A stretch of 20,808 bases of DNA from Gryganskiella cystojenkinii (GCA_015852425.1 JAAAIG010000691.1:1-20808), one strand, 5' to 3'. Counted from the first letter of the stretch, positions 1 through 10,078 are shown. Notes: generated by a model not told the origin, from the sequence alone. Translations and numbers: made by a program.

Positions 1-297
1 AGGGGCATGTATGTTCTAAAGAATGGAGATATTGTTGTTCGCATTCATTTTCATCTGCAGAGGAGCATGAAAATTGATCCCTATTCACTTCCGTCTTCAT
101 CCAGTGCAGTTGATCTTGATGCTTCGACTGATGTGTTGGTTCAGAGAAAGAATGAAGGGTACGTATCACCAACAGCATTCGTTCACTCATGTACGTTCAA
201 TATAGTTGAAGAATCGCCTTACGTTCGTAGAACAAAAGCGCGTTCCGATCGGCTTTCTCGGCTTCCGTTTGTTGATCCACCAATCAGGCCAATATGA
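1..297 (+). CDS. possible 3' end of a gene truncated by the window edge
   Basis: An open frame runs from base 1 (already open at the edge) to a TGA at 295-297. It would give about 98 residues with a Ser-rich patch near residues 30-36 and a basic C-terminal stretch. I recognise no family. A GTACGT at 161-166, directly after an AAG-GG context, would be a good fungal splice donor, so the true last exon could differ from the simple open frame. CG content and codon use are not clearly coding-like. It could equally be non-coding DNA that happens to be open. Sequence to the left of the window is needed to decide. Confidence 0.2.
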   Translation, partial: RGMYVLKNGDIVVRIHFHLQRSMKIDPYSLPSSSSAVDLDASTDVLVQRKNEGYVSPTAFVHSCTFNIVEESPYVRRTKARSDRLSRLPFVDPPIRPI

Positions 298-430
298 ATC
301 GCTGTGATTTTACATGTGCTCCTTCCAATCAGGAGACCATGTCTCGGGTTTCTTGTACGTTCGCTTCCTCTAAGAATCATTCCAAAACCTGAGAACCCTT
401 GTAAATGACAACAATGTGGGCGAGGAAAGT

Positions 431-736
431 ATGCTTACTCTCAGCTTTTATGTGCTTTTCCTTTTGCTGTTTCTCGCGGGTTCCAGTCATATTATCATGG
501 GCTTGGTCTCATGTGTAGAGAAGTCCGAGAATTGCGTCTGCGGGGGGTGTGAGATAAAGAGAAATAAGGAGGAAGGGTCGTCTACTCCTTTCGAAAAGTC
601 CCATTGCCGTGTCGCGTTGAAGTATGCTGTGAATAGTGTAATAACTAGCACCAAGATACATCTACTCGGAAACTTATGTGCAGAAAGAAAGCGCTTTGAT
701 CTATCTTGTTCCCTCTATTTTGCGCATGTTTTCTGA
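431..736 (+). CDS. doubtful small secreted cysteine-rich protein
   Basis: An ATG at 431 opens a 101-residue frame to a TGA at 734-736. The N-terminus looks like a signal peptide: an uncharged hydrophobic core at about residues 5-17 (FYVLFLLLFLAG) followed by small residues suitable for cleavage. The rest holds seven cysteines, four of them in a cluster of the form C-x6-C-x-C-x2-C. That is the general look of fungal small secreted proteins, but no family is recognised. The hydrophobic core is encoded by a pyrimidine-rich stretch, which gives Leu/Phe/Val by chance. No clear TATA element or leader was found upstream. It is listed as a candidate only. Confidence 0.15.
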   Translation: MLTLSFYVLFLLLFLAGSSHIIMGLVSCVEKSENCVCGGCEIKRNKEEGSSTPFEKSHCRVALKYAVNSVITSTKIHLLGNLCAERKRFDLSCSLYFAHVF

Positions 737-1651
737 TTGAATCGAGTGGCGTGATGTTGCGAGCCATTATGGTAGCTGTAACTCGAGGACGTACATTTGG
801 TAACGCAAAAGGAGAGAAGAAATAAATCGCAATTGAAAACACCAATAAGGTGGGTGATCCTCGACGTAGATCGGGCAACACGAACCTTTTACACCTCGCA
901 ACCACTGTGATCCTCAACAGAAGTCTCCAGCCGAGGCGAAGTCCCTGTCGTCGAATGAGAATAGAGAAAACCCTCTCCCAAGTTGGACGTCGACCACCAT
1001 TAAAAAACCCTCCACAAGAGCGACTAACCACTTGGTGACGATAGCCCACGAGTTTCTTCGTCATTTGGCGGGTGGGAGATTAGCTCGGACTCCACATAAA
1101 GAAGTCGCAAGTTTTGACGGTGCCTCTTTTTCGAGGCAGTCTCGTGCAAGACGAAAACCCATAAAAATCATAGCTCAATCGCTGGCTTCCTGGCCATGTA
1201 TGAACCCTAGACACCCCTGATGAGGAGACGAATTTCATAAATGAGAGGATGGATTGGATTCAATGATCTATGGATTTCCACTATCCAGAGCTCGCATAAA
1301 GCAGATGAGAGCTAGCTACCTCACTTTTTCTTGTTTTTTTAAAATGCTCGCATTGAACCCCAAATTGATCAAGGTGTATGTTGCCTGTCACTTGAACCAT
1401 AGGTTATTCTTCAGAGCCATCGTGTCGACACTGGACAACCCACTCCAATCCTTGAAGCACAGTCCAACTGGCTGTTTGGGCTTTGCTATGACTTCTTTTT
1501 CAAAAATCAAGAATTTTTTTGGTGGCGTTTTTTTTTTTTTCGTTCCTGAAAAAGATGATTGTGAGTTGACAAGTTGTGGCGATCCCCCTTCTTTTTTTTG
1601 CTCACTTTGCCATGTGTTTCGATTCCTTCGGCTCATTCCTCACATATTTCC
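737..1651. other. unassigned region, no supported gene
   Basis: Open frames occur on both strands here (for example minus 645-1064 and plus 1254-1820), but their translations are compositionally odd, lack recognisable motifs, and have no convincing splice partners. A perfect short hairpin, GCCTC-TTTTTC-GAGGC, lies at about 1121-1136. I checked for tRNA A/B boxes and snRNA hallmarks and found none that satisfy consensus. Confidence 0.5.
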
Positions 1652-1917
1652 AGGAGAGGGGAGAAAAATCGGAAAGAGAAAGATGGAAAGAGAAAGATGG
1701 AGAGAGAGAGATAGAGCGAGAGACAGAATGGCGAGACCTCAAGAGCTGGATGGAGGGATGGATGGAAGGAGACAAAAGAGCAAGGGGAAGGGAAAGCATG
1801 GGCAAAGGAGCCGATATTAGGCGTACTATGATAGTTGACAAGGCAGAGAGTAAAGTCCAGGAGAAGGAATGGAGTACCACCAGGGGGAAAAGGGAGAAGG
1901 CGGGAACAGGGGGGTAG
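1652..1917. repeat. GA-rich (purine) tract with a short tandem repeat
   Basis: Much of 1652-1796 and 1856-1917 is purine on the plus strand. Inside it a 14-bp unit, AAAGAGAAAGATGG, occurs twice in tandem at 1673-1700, followed by a GA dinucleotide run. Read on the minus strand this is a CT-rich tract of the kind that precedes the start codons of other genes in this window. However, no recognisable minus-strand gene begins below it. It may be an orphan promoter-like element, a simple-sequence expansion, or the leader of a gene or non-coding RNA I cannot see. Confidence 0.7.
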
Positions 1918-2945
1918 AAGACAACCGTTGAGATGCAGACCGACCAAATGTGTGACAAAATAAAAGGCAAAAAAGGTACTCCACATGCACTGCATCTGCA
2001 TTGTCTATCGGGGAAGGGTGCGAGAGACAGCAGCATCATCAACAACAACAAAAAGAACGAGCCTTGTTAGAAGAAAAAAAAGCTGCAGACAGAAGGACCT
2101 GTCCTCACGGATACAAGATCCCAGTCGCGGAACGATTCGCAAGAGCTGATTTTACCTTTGTTCAATCCAATTGAACTCGTCGTACTGAAACTGAACTACG
2201 GTCCGTTACGGACAATGCAAAAAAATATCCCGGTGCCCCCGTCTTTCCCTCGGCCGGACTCTTCACTCGTAAAGCCCGAGCCAGCCTTTTTTCCACATTC
2301 CTCATTTCTTTTTGTACTGTATTAGTTTGCGACCCCGCGCAAAGTCCAATAACGGTCAATTTTCATTCCCACAGTCCTAACGACGCTACTTGTTGACCAT
2401 GGTGAAGAGCTCTATTATTGATACCCATGCCTTTCCTTTTTTGTTACGTTGTCGCTTCGTCGAGACGAGGAGGGAAAGAAATCATGTTGCAGAGGGCGCA
2501 AGGTATTCAGAGGTATCCCGGGTGCAGTGCTCAGAAAAGGACCAAATTCGCCCTATGCTCGCGCCTTTTTTTTTGTTTTTTGTCTCTGGCCCCACCACCA
2601 TCAACCCCCACCGACCGACCCCTTTCTCCCTTTCTTGACCTCTTCTATTCTCTCCTCCTTTCCTCTCCTGTTTGTCTTTCGCCCCCATATCCCCCCCCTT
2701 CCCCTCTCTCGTTTACTCTTTTTTTTTGTCTACTACCACTGCTATTTTTTTTTAGCGGCATCCAGTCAGACCCCTCGCTCTGGCACCACCAGCTTTTTCT
2801 AAGTTATTTTTGCAGCATTCGCCCTCTCCCCGCCCTCTCTCCGCCTTCTTGTTTGACCTCATTTCTTTTTTTTCCTTTGCATTCTTGTCTCATTTATTGC
2901 ATTTCGTCTTTGCATTCTCTGCCATTTAAACCCACAACGAAAAAA
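1918..2945 (+). promoter_or_regulatory. promoter and CT-rich 5' leader region of the F-box gene
   Basis: CCAAT motifs occur at about 2166-2170 and 2343-2347. From about 2560 to 2930 the plus strand is strongly pyrimidine-rich, ending in a run of six A immediately before ATGG. This matches the CT-rich leaders of the other plus-strand genes (for example 6085-6110 and 10010-10078). No clear TATA box was seen. The same frame as the F-box protein stays open through this tract, giving a Leu/Phe/Pro/Ser-only translation that I regard as an artefact of the pyrimidine composition. The transcription start cannot be placed from sequence alone. Confidence 0.5.
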
Positions 2946-5300
2946 ATGGTTTGGTTTCTCAGTGTTCGCCGTAGGTCCTCAACTAAAGCCCGTCGTCTCG
3001 AGTCCCCTCCTTGCTCTACTCTCTCTACGTCTTCCTCTTCCTCTTCTTCTTCGTCCAAAGCCACATCTACCGTCAATGGCCTCAAAACCAAGACCTCCTC
3101 CTCACCTTCTTCACCTCCCTCGAAACCCTCCTCCTCTTCCTCAAAGTCAACCAAATCCACAACGATGACCTCAACTGTAACACCCACCATCCTCCAAATC
3201 CCCGAACTCCTCGAACGCATCCTCACCTTTGTACCACCAAGAGATCGATTAAAGACGCGTCTCGTCTCCAGAGACTGGTCTCGCGCCGCGACCGTCTATC
3301 TCGATTTCAGGGCCGAGTGGGTCGAACATCCCGTCGCGCTAAAACATTACACCGAGGTTCTCAAATCGCTCGCGGTCATCACTCATTTCATCTACAAACT
3401 CGAAGAAATGTACTTTGAAGAGATGATCGAGGTCGACGTCCCCTGGAGACGACTCCGGGATAGGATCCTATGCACAGAGCAATACAGCACCTCACCCAGG
3501 AGCAGTCTCGACCAAAGAAATAGCGACCCCCACAATAACAACAACAACAACAACTGCAGCAGCAGCGATAATACAACCACAGGAGGCACAAGGGCAAGGA
3601 TCCGGTTCTTTGATTGCCGAGGCACGATCCAAGTCCGCTCAAGGTTACTCCCGCTCTTCAAAACGTTACCCCAATTGACCCGAGTCCGATTTCGGGACTG
3701 TGATCTCTCCAAGGTCACTTTGAACTCTCTTTTTGCCGCTTGTCCACGGTTACAAGTCCTCGAGATCTTGTCGCCCTCCAACCGAACTCTGAACCTCAAC
3801 CTCCGTGGGCTCTTTGCCGCACTCACTATCGACGATGAACTTCATGGCCGACATCTCCTCGGTGACAAATCCACAAGACTCGAACGACTCGTCCTCCACA
3901 AGACCTGGATCCATCCCTCGGTCCTCGAAGACCTCGTTAGGAACTCTCCCAGACTTCAAGAGCTATCTCTCACAGATATCTCTCGACCCGAGGCCGCCGG
4001 TCAAGATTTTTGGAGTACAGTCATGGAAGACGGCAAGGGTCAAGGATTCATTCACTTGCTCGCTGACCATTGCCCCTCTCTACACACTTTTACGTTCAAG
4101 TCGCCTTATTTCCTGACCAACGATATGATTGAACCTTTTGGTCGTCTTGAAAAGATCCAAACGCTCGGTCTGTCACTCGGATTCATGAAGTCCAGTTTTC
4201 TCACCGCGATCGAACCCCGGATCCAGCTGATCACTCATCTTGACCTCCTCAGCTTTGATCCCGATCAAGAATCCCGTGTCATGGAAACCTTGCACGCCTT
4301 TCTCTGTCAAGCCTCGAACCTTGTCTCGTTCGCCTCGACGTTTGAAGTCTTTGACGAGCGCTTCCTTGACCTTGGGCATGCCCGGAAACAAATTCATCTC
4401 GCCAATGTGAACGATCCCAGCAACACGGTCCCTACAGACCTTGCACCGTTCCAATCCAGAAACGACATCAAAGTCTGGGCTTGTCGAAACTTGCAAGAAC
4501 TCACACTCCGTATCCGTTCCACCGTCCCGGACCACGAAATCGAAGATCCTTCCCTGACCCGTCAAAAATCCCGCAGCCTGTTTGGCTACATCTCCCAGGT
4601 CTGCCCCAGTCTCAGACGTTTAACCATCGATCGACAACGGCTCGACTGTTCCCTTGACGGCGGACTCTGTCTCTTGACAGGACTCCAGGACCTGGAACAC
4701 TTGCAGATCCAGGTCATCGCGTTCGAGACTGTCTTGAATCTCTGGGATTTCAGTTGGATGGCCAAAGAACCGACAAGGCTACAAAGACTCGCCGACAGGA
4801 TGTCTTCCAACTCTGCAAGGTTCGAAGCCACGCTCCGGGCAAAGTACGAATGGTTGGGGATCCAAGATCCCTCGGATCGTGTTGGAGTGGCGTCCAACAA
4901 CAACAACAATGTCTCGATCCGTGGTGAACTTCGTAAAGTCGGTCTGTTTGCGCCAATGAGGAACACGAGGAGTTTAAGCAACACCAGTAGCAGAAGCACA
5001 GCGAGCAGTGGAAATACTACTCTGGCAGGCGACAGTGGGCTCGAGCTGACCTCGCCTACTAAGGAAAGAAGGTTTTCCTTTGTGGGCATGGAGAAGTATC
5101 AGTATCAAGATCATCGGACCGTCAATGAAGGTCCAAGAAAGGAGACCAGATCCGTGATCGTCCGTCCTGACCAGCGGTGGCCCAAACTCAAGAGCTTTAT
5201 GATTGAACAGCAATTGGATCGGCGGCACCAACAGGCCACCATCAACGGGTTCATCAAGAAATTCCGTCCGGACGTTCAAGTCTCGGAGAGTGCACAATAG
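2946..5300 (+). CDS. F-box protein with leucine-rich-repeat-like segments
   Basis: Intronless frame of 784 residues. The start at 2946 (AAAAAATGG) was chosen because the open frame upstream is low-complexity leader; a second ATG at residue 74 is an alternative. Residues 1-75 are Ser/Thr/Lys-rich. An F-box lies at about residues 82-118 (ILQIPELLERILTFVPPRD, then the L-V-S-R-D-W signature), the segment that normally binds Skp1 in SCF ubiquitin ligases. The C-terminal part holds irregular leucine-rich segments with C-P/R-x-L-x-x-L patterns near residues 240-270, 513 and 552, the presumed substrate-binding side. A poly-Asn run sits at residues 197-203 and a Ser/Asn/Thr-rich region near the C-terminus. 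F-box/LRR proteins form large families in Mortierella-type fungi. The substrate is unknown. F-box assignment is firm; LRR fold is inferred. Confidence 0.85.
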   Translation: MVWFLSVRRRSSTKARRLESPPCSTLSTSSSSSSSSSKATSTVNGLKTKTSSSPSSPPSKPSSSSSKSTKSTTMTSTVTPTILQIPELLERILTFVPPRDRLKTRLVSRDWSRAATVYLDFRAEWVEHPVALKHYTEVLKSLAVITHFIYKLEEMYFEEMIEVDVPWRRLRDRILCTEQYSTSPRSSLDQRNSDPHNNNNNNNCSSSDNTTTGGTRARIRFFDCRGTIQVRSRLLPLFKTLPQLTRVRFRDCDLSKVTLNSLFAACPRLQVLEILSPSNRTLNLNLRGLFAALTIDDELHGRHLLGDKSTRLERLVLHKTWIHPSVLEDLVRNSPRLQELSLTDISRPEAAGQDFWSTVMEDGKGQGFIHLLADHCPSLHTFTFKSPYFLTNDMIEPFGRLEKIQTLGLSLGFMKSSFLTAIEPRIQLITHLDLLSFDPDQESRVMETLHAFLCQASNLVSFASTFEVFDERFLDLGHARKQIHLANVNDPSNTVPTDLAPFQSRNDIKVWACRNLQELTLRIRSTVPDHEIEDPSLTRQKSRSLFGYISQVCPSLRRLTIDRQRLDCSLDGGLCLLTGLQDLEHLQIQVIAFETVLNLWDFSWMAKEPTRLQRLADRMSSNSARFEATLRAKYEWLGIQDPSDRVGVASNNNNNVSIRGELRKVGLFAPMRNTRSLSNTSSRSTASSGNTTLAGDSGLELTSPTKERRFSFVGMEKYQYQDHRTVNEGPRKETRSVIVRPDQRWPKLKSFMIEQQLDRRHQQATINGFIKKFRPDVQVSESAQ
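3537..3554 (+). repeat. AAC trinucleotide microsatellite within coding sequence
   Basis: Six perfect AAC units (preceded by an AAT) encode a seven-Asn run at residues 197-203 of the F-box protein, followed by three AGC (Ser) codons. It lies in a linker after the F-box domain. It is likely to vary in length between strains (inference). Confidence 0.9.
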
Positions 5301-5976
5301 TAAAAGAAAAAATAATAATATTTAGAAGCATAGTAATAAGCATAATAATGTATAGTACCATAGAATTGTTTTTTTAAAAAAATAGAGATATCTTCAGATC
5401 AACAATGGAGAGGATTTGTCTGTTTTCGACTCGTTTGTTTGGTGGATGTGAGAGTTGGATGATGATTGCGAGTGGGCAGAGAGACCGAAGGAAGACAACC
5501 GATGAGAAGAGTGTCCGATGGTCATCATGAATCTTTTGAGGAACCGAGCGACAAAAGCGTAGCAAGTTCAATCGTTTGCAAAAAACAAAGCGAATGAGGC
5601 TGAGCCGAGAAAGTGTCTTCAAGATGGGCATCAACCACCTTTTTTAGATTTTTTATTTATTTGTATCTCCGGTTTCCCTGATTTGGGATCCCTTAATTGT
5701 GCTCAATCGGCCTCTGTTCGCCGCGCGCGTGCACACCGCGCAGTTCTTGGTCACAGCCTCACAGGCATGTGCAGTGAGTCCGGTAAAACTTCATGTAGGC
5801 CATCCGGAAACCCGAAGGCAAAAAGAGAGAGAGTAGAGTCTAATAGCAATTGTAGCGCTAAGCAATTGGTACTAGACAGGGGACAACAAACTCGTGGGAC
5901 AATATCTCCTACGGCGTGCGGCAAGAGACAATCGTCATCATAAAACCTTGATCTGCATTAACCTTTCACCTGAATC
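5301..5976. other. intergenic: F-box 3' flank and methyltransferase upstream region
   Basis: The first about 80 bases after the stop are very AT-rich with several AATAAT motifs, a plausible 3' UTR and cleavage region. A T7A7 palindrome lies at 5369-5382. A GC-rich patch with alternating CG/TG (about 5720-5740) lies further on. Open frames here (minus 5374-5634, plus 5683-5943) have no recognisable features. No gene is supported. Confidence 0.5.
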
Positions 5977-5986
5977 TATAAAAAGG
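5977..5986 (+). promoter_or_regulatory. TATA box of the methyltransferase gene
   Basis: TATAAAAAGG, a near-ideal TATA element, lies about 127 bp before the start codon. It is followed by a leader rich in CAACA and a CT dinucleotide run (about 6088-6101) just before the CACCAACCATGG start context. Transcription would begin near 6010 by the usual spacing (inference). Confidence 0.6.
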
Positions 5987-6112
5987 AGAGACGTATTTCT
6001 TTCCTTTCGTTCATTCAATCAACAGCTCGCTCTCACCAACCGCAATTCAACCTCCCAACAACAGCTCACTCATTATAAAAAAAGTCATCTCTCTCTCTCT
6101 CATTCACCAACC

Positions 6113-7033
6113 ATGGCAACCTTCTCCAGCAAGACATTCAACAGTGCTTTGTACCAGTCCTTCAGACCTGGTTACAACTCTAACTTTTTCAAAATGGTCT
6201 ACAACTACCACGCTCAACACAACGGCGTTTTTGACACGGCTGCCGACGTTGGCACAGGTATGGAACCGTTCGAGCACTGCATTCCATTCCTCTTTTGAAA
6301 AATTCCCCTAGGGTCACAGCAAAACGCGACCGATTCTATCCACTAACCCCGCATCTTTATTTCTTTTTCAGGCACCGGCCAAGTCGCCTCTGTCCTCGCC
6401 GAGAAATTCAAACACGTCCACGGCGTCGACGCCTCCGCGACCATGCTCGCCAGTGCCGTTCAAAAACCCAATATTGCTTATCACTGTTCCAAGGGTGAAG
6501 ATCTCTCCGCCATCCCCTCCTCTTCTGTGGATGTTCTCACGGTCGCCCAAGCCATGCATTGGTTTGATCATCCAAAGTTCTTTTCCGAAGTCAAGCGAGT
6601 CCTCAAACCCAGAGGAACCTTTGCAGCGGTCGGTTATTCCTTTGTCATCTTTGAGGACCATCCAAAAGCCACGAAACGCATCTACGATTTGGGCGATCAA
6701 CCCGATCAGTTGGGCACCTGCTGGGATCATGGACGCTTGATCCTCGACAACCTGTACAAGTCCATTGATGTCCCCATGAAGAACGTTGAACGTCACTATT
6801 TCCCAAGCCATCCTCAAGGTTGGTCTCCCGTCATGACTGGAAGAGTAACCATGACCCACTTTAGGAACTATGTCAAGACTTGGTCGAGTTACAAGAACTA
6901 CTCTGAAAAATATCCCGAACGCCCGGATATTGTCGATCAGACCATTGACGCCATCATGGAGGAGGAGGGACTCAAGGACGAGGATGAGGTCAATATCACT
7001 TGGCCCACGGTCGTCATTCTAGGTGAAAACTGA
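6113..7033 (+). CDS. class I SAM-dependent methyltransferase, trans-aconitate methyltransferase-like
   Basis: Two exons, 6113-6257 and 6372-7033, joined across a 114-nt intron (donor GTATGG, acceptor TTTTTCAG), giving 268 residues. The join restores the SAM-binding motif I, D-V-G-T-G-T-G at residues 45-51, which the intron splits. An acidic loop G-V-D-A-S (66-70) follows, and A-x-x-H-W-F-D (108-114) is a hallmark of the Tmt1/Crg1-type family. The N-terminus (FNSALYQSFRPGY) also resembles yeast Tmt1, which methylates trans-aconitate, a side product of the citrate cycle; Tmt1 is 299 residues, so length fits. There is no mitochondrial presequence or membrane segment, so a cytosolic enzyme is expected. 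The exact substrate cannot be read from sequence. A TATA box precedes it; mS29 lies tail to tail downstream. Confidence 0.85.
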
Positions 7034-7387
7034 TACTTTCCTTTGTTAGATAGATCAAGAGTAGACGTGTCTGCAATGTAGAATTTTTTCAGAATATGCA
7101 AACAAACCCCCCCCCGCATAAGTGCCACGGTTGCACGCGGATCAAACTTGCCAACATGAACTTCGCAAGGACGGCGAGTTACTGAAAAAAAATGCACTTT
7201 TAATGTTCATATGAGTGTTTGGTTGCAAGTTGCCAGTCCATCAAAGACTGGACTTTCGTTTTCTACAGGTGTGGCTGAATAAGAGAAGAAAATAATAATA
7301 ACTCTATATTGTGGCGACGACTTTGCCTTCATCCAAGGCAAAAAAGGCACCTTCGAATCGTTTCGTCATGTCCGCCTTCCCTGGAGT
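7034..7387. other. convergent intergenic region (methyltransferase / mS29)
   Basis: Tail-to-tail spacer of 354 bp. It contains a C9 run at about 7108-7116, an AT-rich patch with GAATAAG and AATAATAATAA at about 7277-7300 that could serve 3' end formation, and no supported gene. An 86-codon minus frame at 6937-7197 overlaps the methyltransferase coding end and has no features of its own. Confidence 0.5.
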
Positions 7388-9532
7388 CTAGATTCCCTTT
7401 GCGCAGGCAGTGAAGAACTTGCGAGGGTTTCCATTCGAGGTAATGAACTTGTTCAAGAACAAGTTTTCTGATGGAGCTGTATAGTCACAAGAAGGAGCAA
7501 AATAGGTGAGTTAATCCATCCTTGACGCAGCCATGAATCAAACGCATCATCATCTTATCACTGGTGAGCTTGATTTTTTTTTAAACAAAAAAAAGCGTTT
7601 CTTACCATCGAAAAAGACGTTGGCCTTCTTGTAGTAATCAAAGACGCCCTTGGCCTCCTCCCGTGTATAATTTGGTACCTCATAGCGCGTCAATCCTTGA
7701 GTCCAGGGTGCGATTGTCTGAGACAAGCTCTTGTAAGGAGAAACCTTCTTGACGCCCAAAGCAACATCCAGAACCTCGCTCTTGCTCTCCAACAACGTAT
7801 CACTGGTCGCCGCCAAGACAGCACCGTGGCTCAAAGAGCTCTTTCCTGCAATGTAGTTCAAGAACAACTGGGGCAACTTCAAGTGCGCGGGATCCAGTTG
7901 CTTGGCGTCCTGGCTCAAATATTCCGTGGGCTTGAAGAAGCTGTTGATCTCATCGATGGCGATCAAAGTGGGGATCCTAATTATAAAAAAAATATCCGAT
8001 AGAACGAAACAGGGGTTAGATTCAATCCTTGCTGACAGGCTTTACCGATCCGGGCTTTTCAAAACACAAACAAACAAAAACAAAACTTACGCCTTCTGGG
8101 CGGACATCTCCTTCATAAAGACCTCAATAGCATCCTGAGCGGCAAACTGATCCTTGACACCAGCCTCCAAAAGCGTCGACAATGGTGTCCCCACTGCGAT
8201 CTCGTGACGGCCGACCAAAGCAGGCTCAGAAGTAACAATCTTGCTCAAGACAGCCTTGTTGGAGCTGTGGATCTGACCGACCAAAGTCGAGGCCAACAGA
8301 GGCTGAACGAATGATGTGGTGTTGGCGACCTTGTTGTAGGCGTAAGAGCTGTTCATCCAGGCGCTGGCTAATATTCGCATAATGATTTGAAACAGTCAAC
8401 TAGTTAGAGTTGTGTCTCATTGTGAAAAAAATAGCACTACAGAACATGCAATCTGTGATCAATCGCATCCCGAGTTGCCGCCATGACTTACCCTTGGGAA
8501 CGTAGATAACGACCCATCCAGCAGAGAGGCAGTGACTGACAGCCTGCAACAAGACAGCACTCTTTCCTGCTCCTGACTCTCCAGTAAGGACGATCCTGCT
8601 CTCGGCCGAGGGCGTCTTCATCGAGGCATCGATCTTCTCCAACAAATCAACTGTCGTCTCACGAACAACCAAAGCGGCGGGCTTGATCAAGTCGAACTGT
8701 TTTTATCAAGAAATGAACAACGAGGTTGGTTAGAACTCGTGCTAAAATTTTGCGCCACCAATTTTCCGTTTTGGTAGACAAATACACACCTGCTCGCTCA
8801 AAAGGGTAGGGTAGGCGATTTGGCTCAAGGCAGGGACAACATCCGAGGGGAGTCCGAGGACCTGTCCGATATGCTCTTTGGTGGCCGTAGACTATCCATT
8901 TCACAAAAGAGCAAGGTATAAAAAGTGTTAGATCAGAGTTCCTGTTTCCAGCCAGTTGCGAGGAGTATAAGAAATACAGATCGAGCGCGGTATCCATTAA
9001 ACGTACGGGCAGGAACTCCTCGACCTTGACGGGAACAGAGGGCTTATAGTATTTGTCGTTCAAACGAGCAGCGCCTCCAGCTCCCTAAAAAGAAAGAGTG
9101 TTTTCACGAAACGGTTGAAGATCCGGGTTAGTCTTTTGCGTGTGTTTGATCTGCTGTGGTTGTCATGTTCCCGTGATATATTTTCCTCCTTGAGCTCCGT
9201 ACCTCTCCTGCATCCTCTTCCTCGACCTTCTTCTTGCGGAAAGAGTTGGACTGTTGCTTGACCTTGGGGGCGGCTATTTAGATAAGAAACAAAGTAGGGC
9301 AGATCAGGGTGAGTCTTTTGATTCGTCCTAGCGAATAAATGGGTAGAATAAGGATATCCCAAGTTGATGCGATCCGAGTAGTACCCTTCTTGGCCTTTCC
9401 TCCGGCCATGACGACGGCCGAGGCTGTGACATAGTTGGCGTATTGAGCAGGAACAAGGGCCCTGGCGCGAGTAGCCAAGGTCTGTTGTGCTGTCCTGGTC
9501 AGCAACGGCGAGTTGAACAATCTAGATGCCAT
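7388..9532 (-). CDS. RSM23: mitochondrial small ribosomal subunit protein mS29 (DAP3/Rsm23)
   Basis: Eight exons on the minus strand: 9385-9532, 9203-9273, 9007-9084, 8790-8891, 8492-8696, 8091-8367, 7606-7976 and 7388-7476; seven GT-AG introns of 93-129 nt. The product is 446 residues, close to yeast Rsm23 (450). The N-terminus (about 1-35) is Arg/Ser/Thr-rich without acidic residues, a mitochondrial presequence. A basic patch follows (residues 51-70). The P-loop is G-E-S-G-A-G-K-S at 172-179, and a Walker B-like L-I-A-I-D-E lies at 298-303, separated by an intron. The C-terminal end (TSNGNPRKFFTACA) matches the family's ending and fixes the last exon. mS29 is the GTP-binding protein of the mitoribosomal small-subunit head. 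It is divergent from ATP4, another mitochondrial gene. Confidence 0.9.
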
Positions 9533-10078
9533 TCCTTTGTGTATAAAGTGTGGTGAAAGAGAGAATTGCCGAGTCAAGACAAGGACAAAGAGACAGAAGG
9601 ATTGATGGAGAGGGGAGAGGGAGGAGAGGTGAAATGAAATTGAATGGCACAAATGTTGAAATGGGCCTGTTCCTTCCAGAGTCCGGTCTGAGCGGACTGG
9701 CTTGGTTGCCCTGAACCAAGTCAAGGTTCGGAGGTGTGTTTGTGATTTCGAGCTGCCTAGTGACTGTCATTTCTTGCAGGCAAGGTTGATCTGTTGGTTA
9801 AGGGGTCGAAATTGGAATCCAAGAAATTCAAACATTTCGAATACGGTGACGTGTTTCTGTTTGCTTTCAAGCTTCTCCTCCGCCGTTTCTTTCCTTGTCG
9901 TCCCGCGCTGTTCCAATGCAATTAGATTCAGGCACACGGTGAGAGACTACATTTTTTTTATTTCGACTGTGGTGATGAACTGTCACATCACATTCAAAAA
10001 GTCATCTCCTCTTTTTCTTCTGTTTTTTCTCTCTCCCCACTCTCTTCCCATCAATCCTCATCTCTCCATCCCCTCACC
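9533..10078. promoter_or_regulatory. divergent promoter shared by mS29 and ATP4
   Basis: The 546 bp between two outward-facing start codons hold no other gene. On the mS29 side (9545-9640) the plus strand is GA-rich, that is CT-rich on that gene's coding strand. On the ATP4 side (about 9990-10078) the plus strand is CT-rich and ends in CTCACCATGG. Between them lie a TGACGTG element at 9847-9853 (half-site type bound by bZIP factors) and a CCAAT at about 9913-9917. Shared control of two mitochondrial genes is plausible but inferred. Confidence 0.55.

Noticed and set aside
645..1064. A 139-codon minus-strand frame
   Set aside because: No recognisable motif, odd composition, no leader or splice context.
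1071..1130. Possible tRNA (TAGCTCGGACTCC resembles an A box)
   Set aside because: No matching B box (GGTTCGANTCC type) within range and no foldable acceptor stem.
1254..1820. A 188-codon plus-strand frame
   Set aside because: Its initiation codon is TTG, its end is Arg/Glu/Lys repeats from the GA tract, it crosses homopolymer runs, and no family motif is visible.
2418..2945. In-frame N-terminal extension of the F-box protein by up to 176 residues
   Set aside because: The translation is almost only Leu, Phe, Pro and Ser and comes from the CT-rich leader; the ATG at 2946 has the better context and the protein is complete without the extension.
4586..5089. A 167-codon minus-strand frame
   Set aside because: It lies antisense inside the F-box coding sequence and is a shadow of it.
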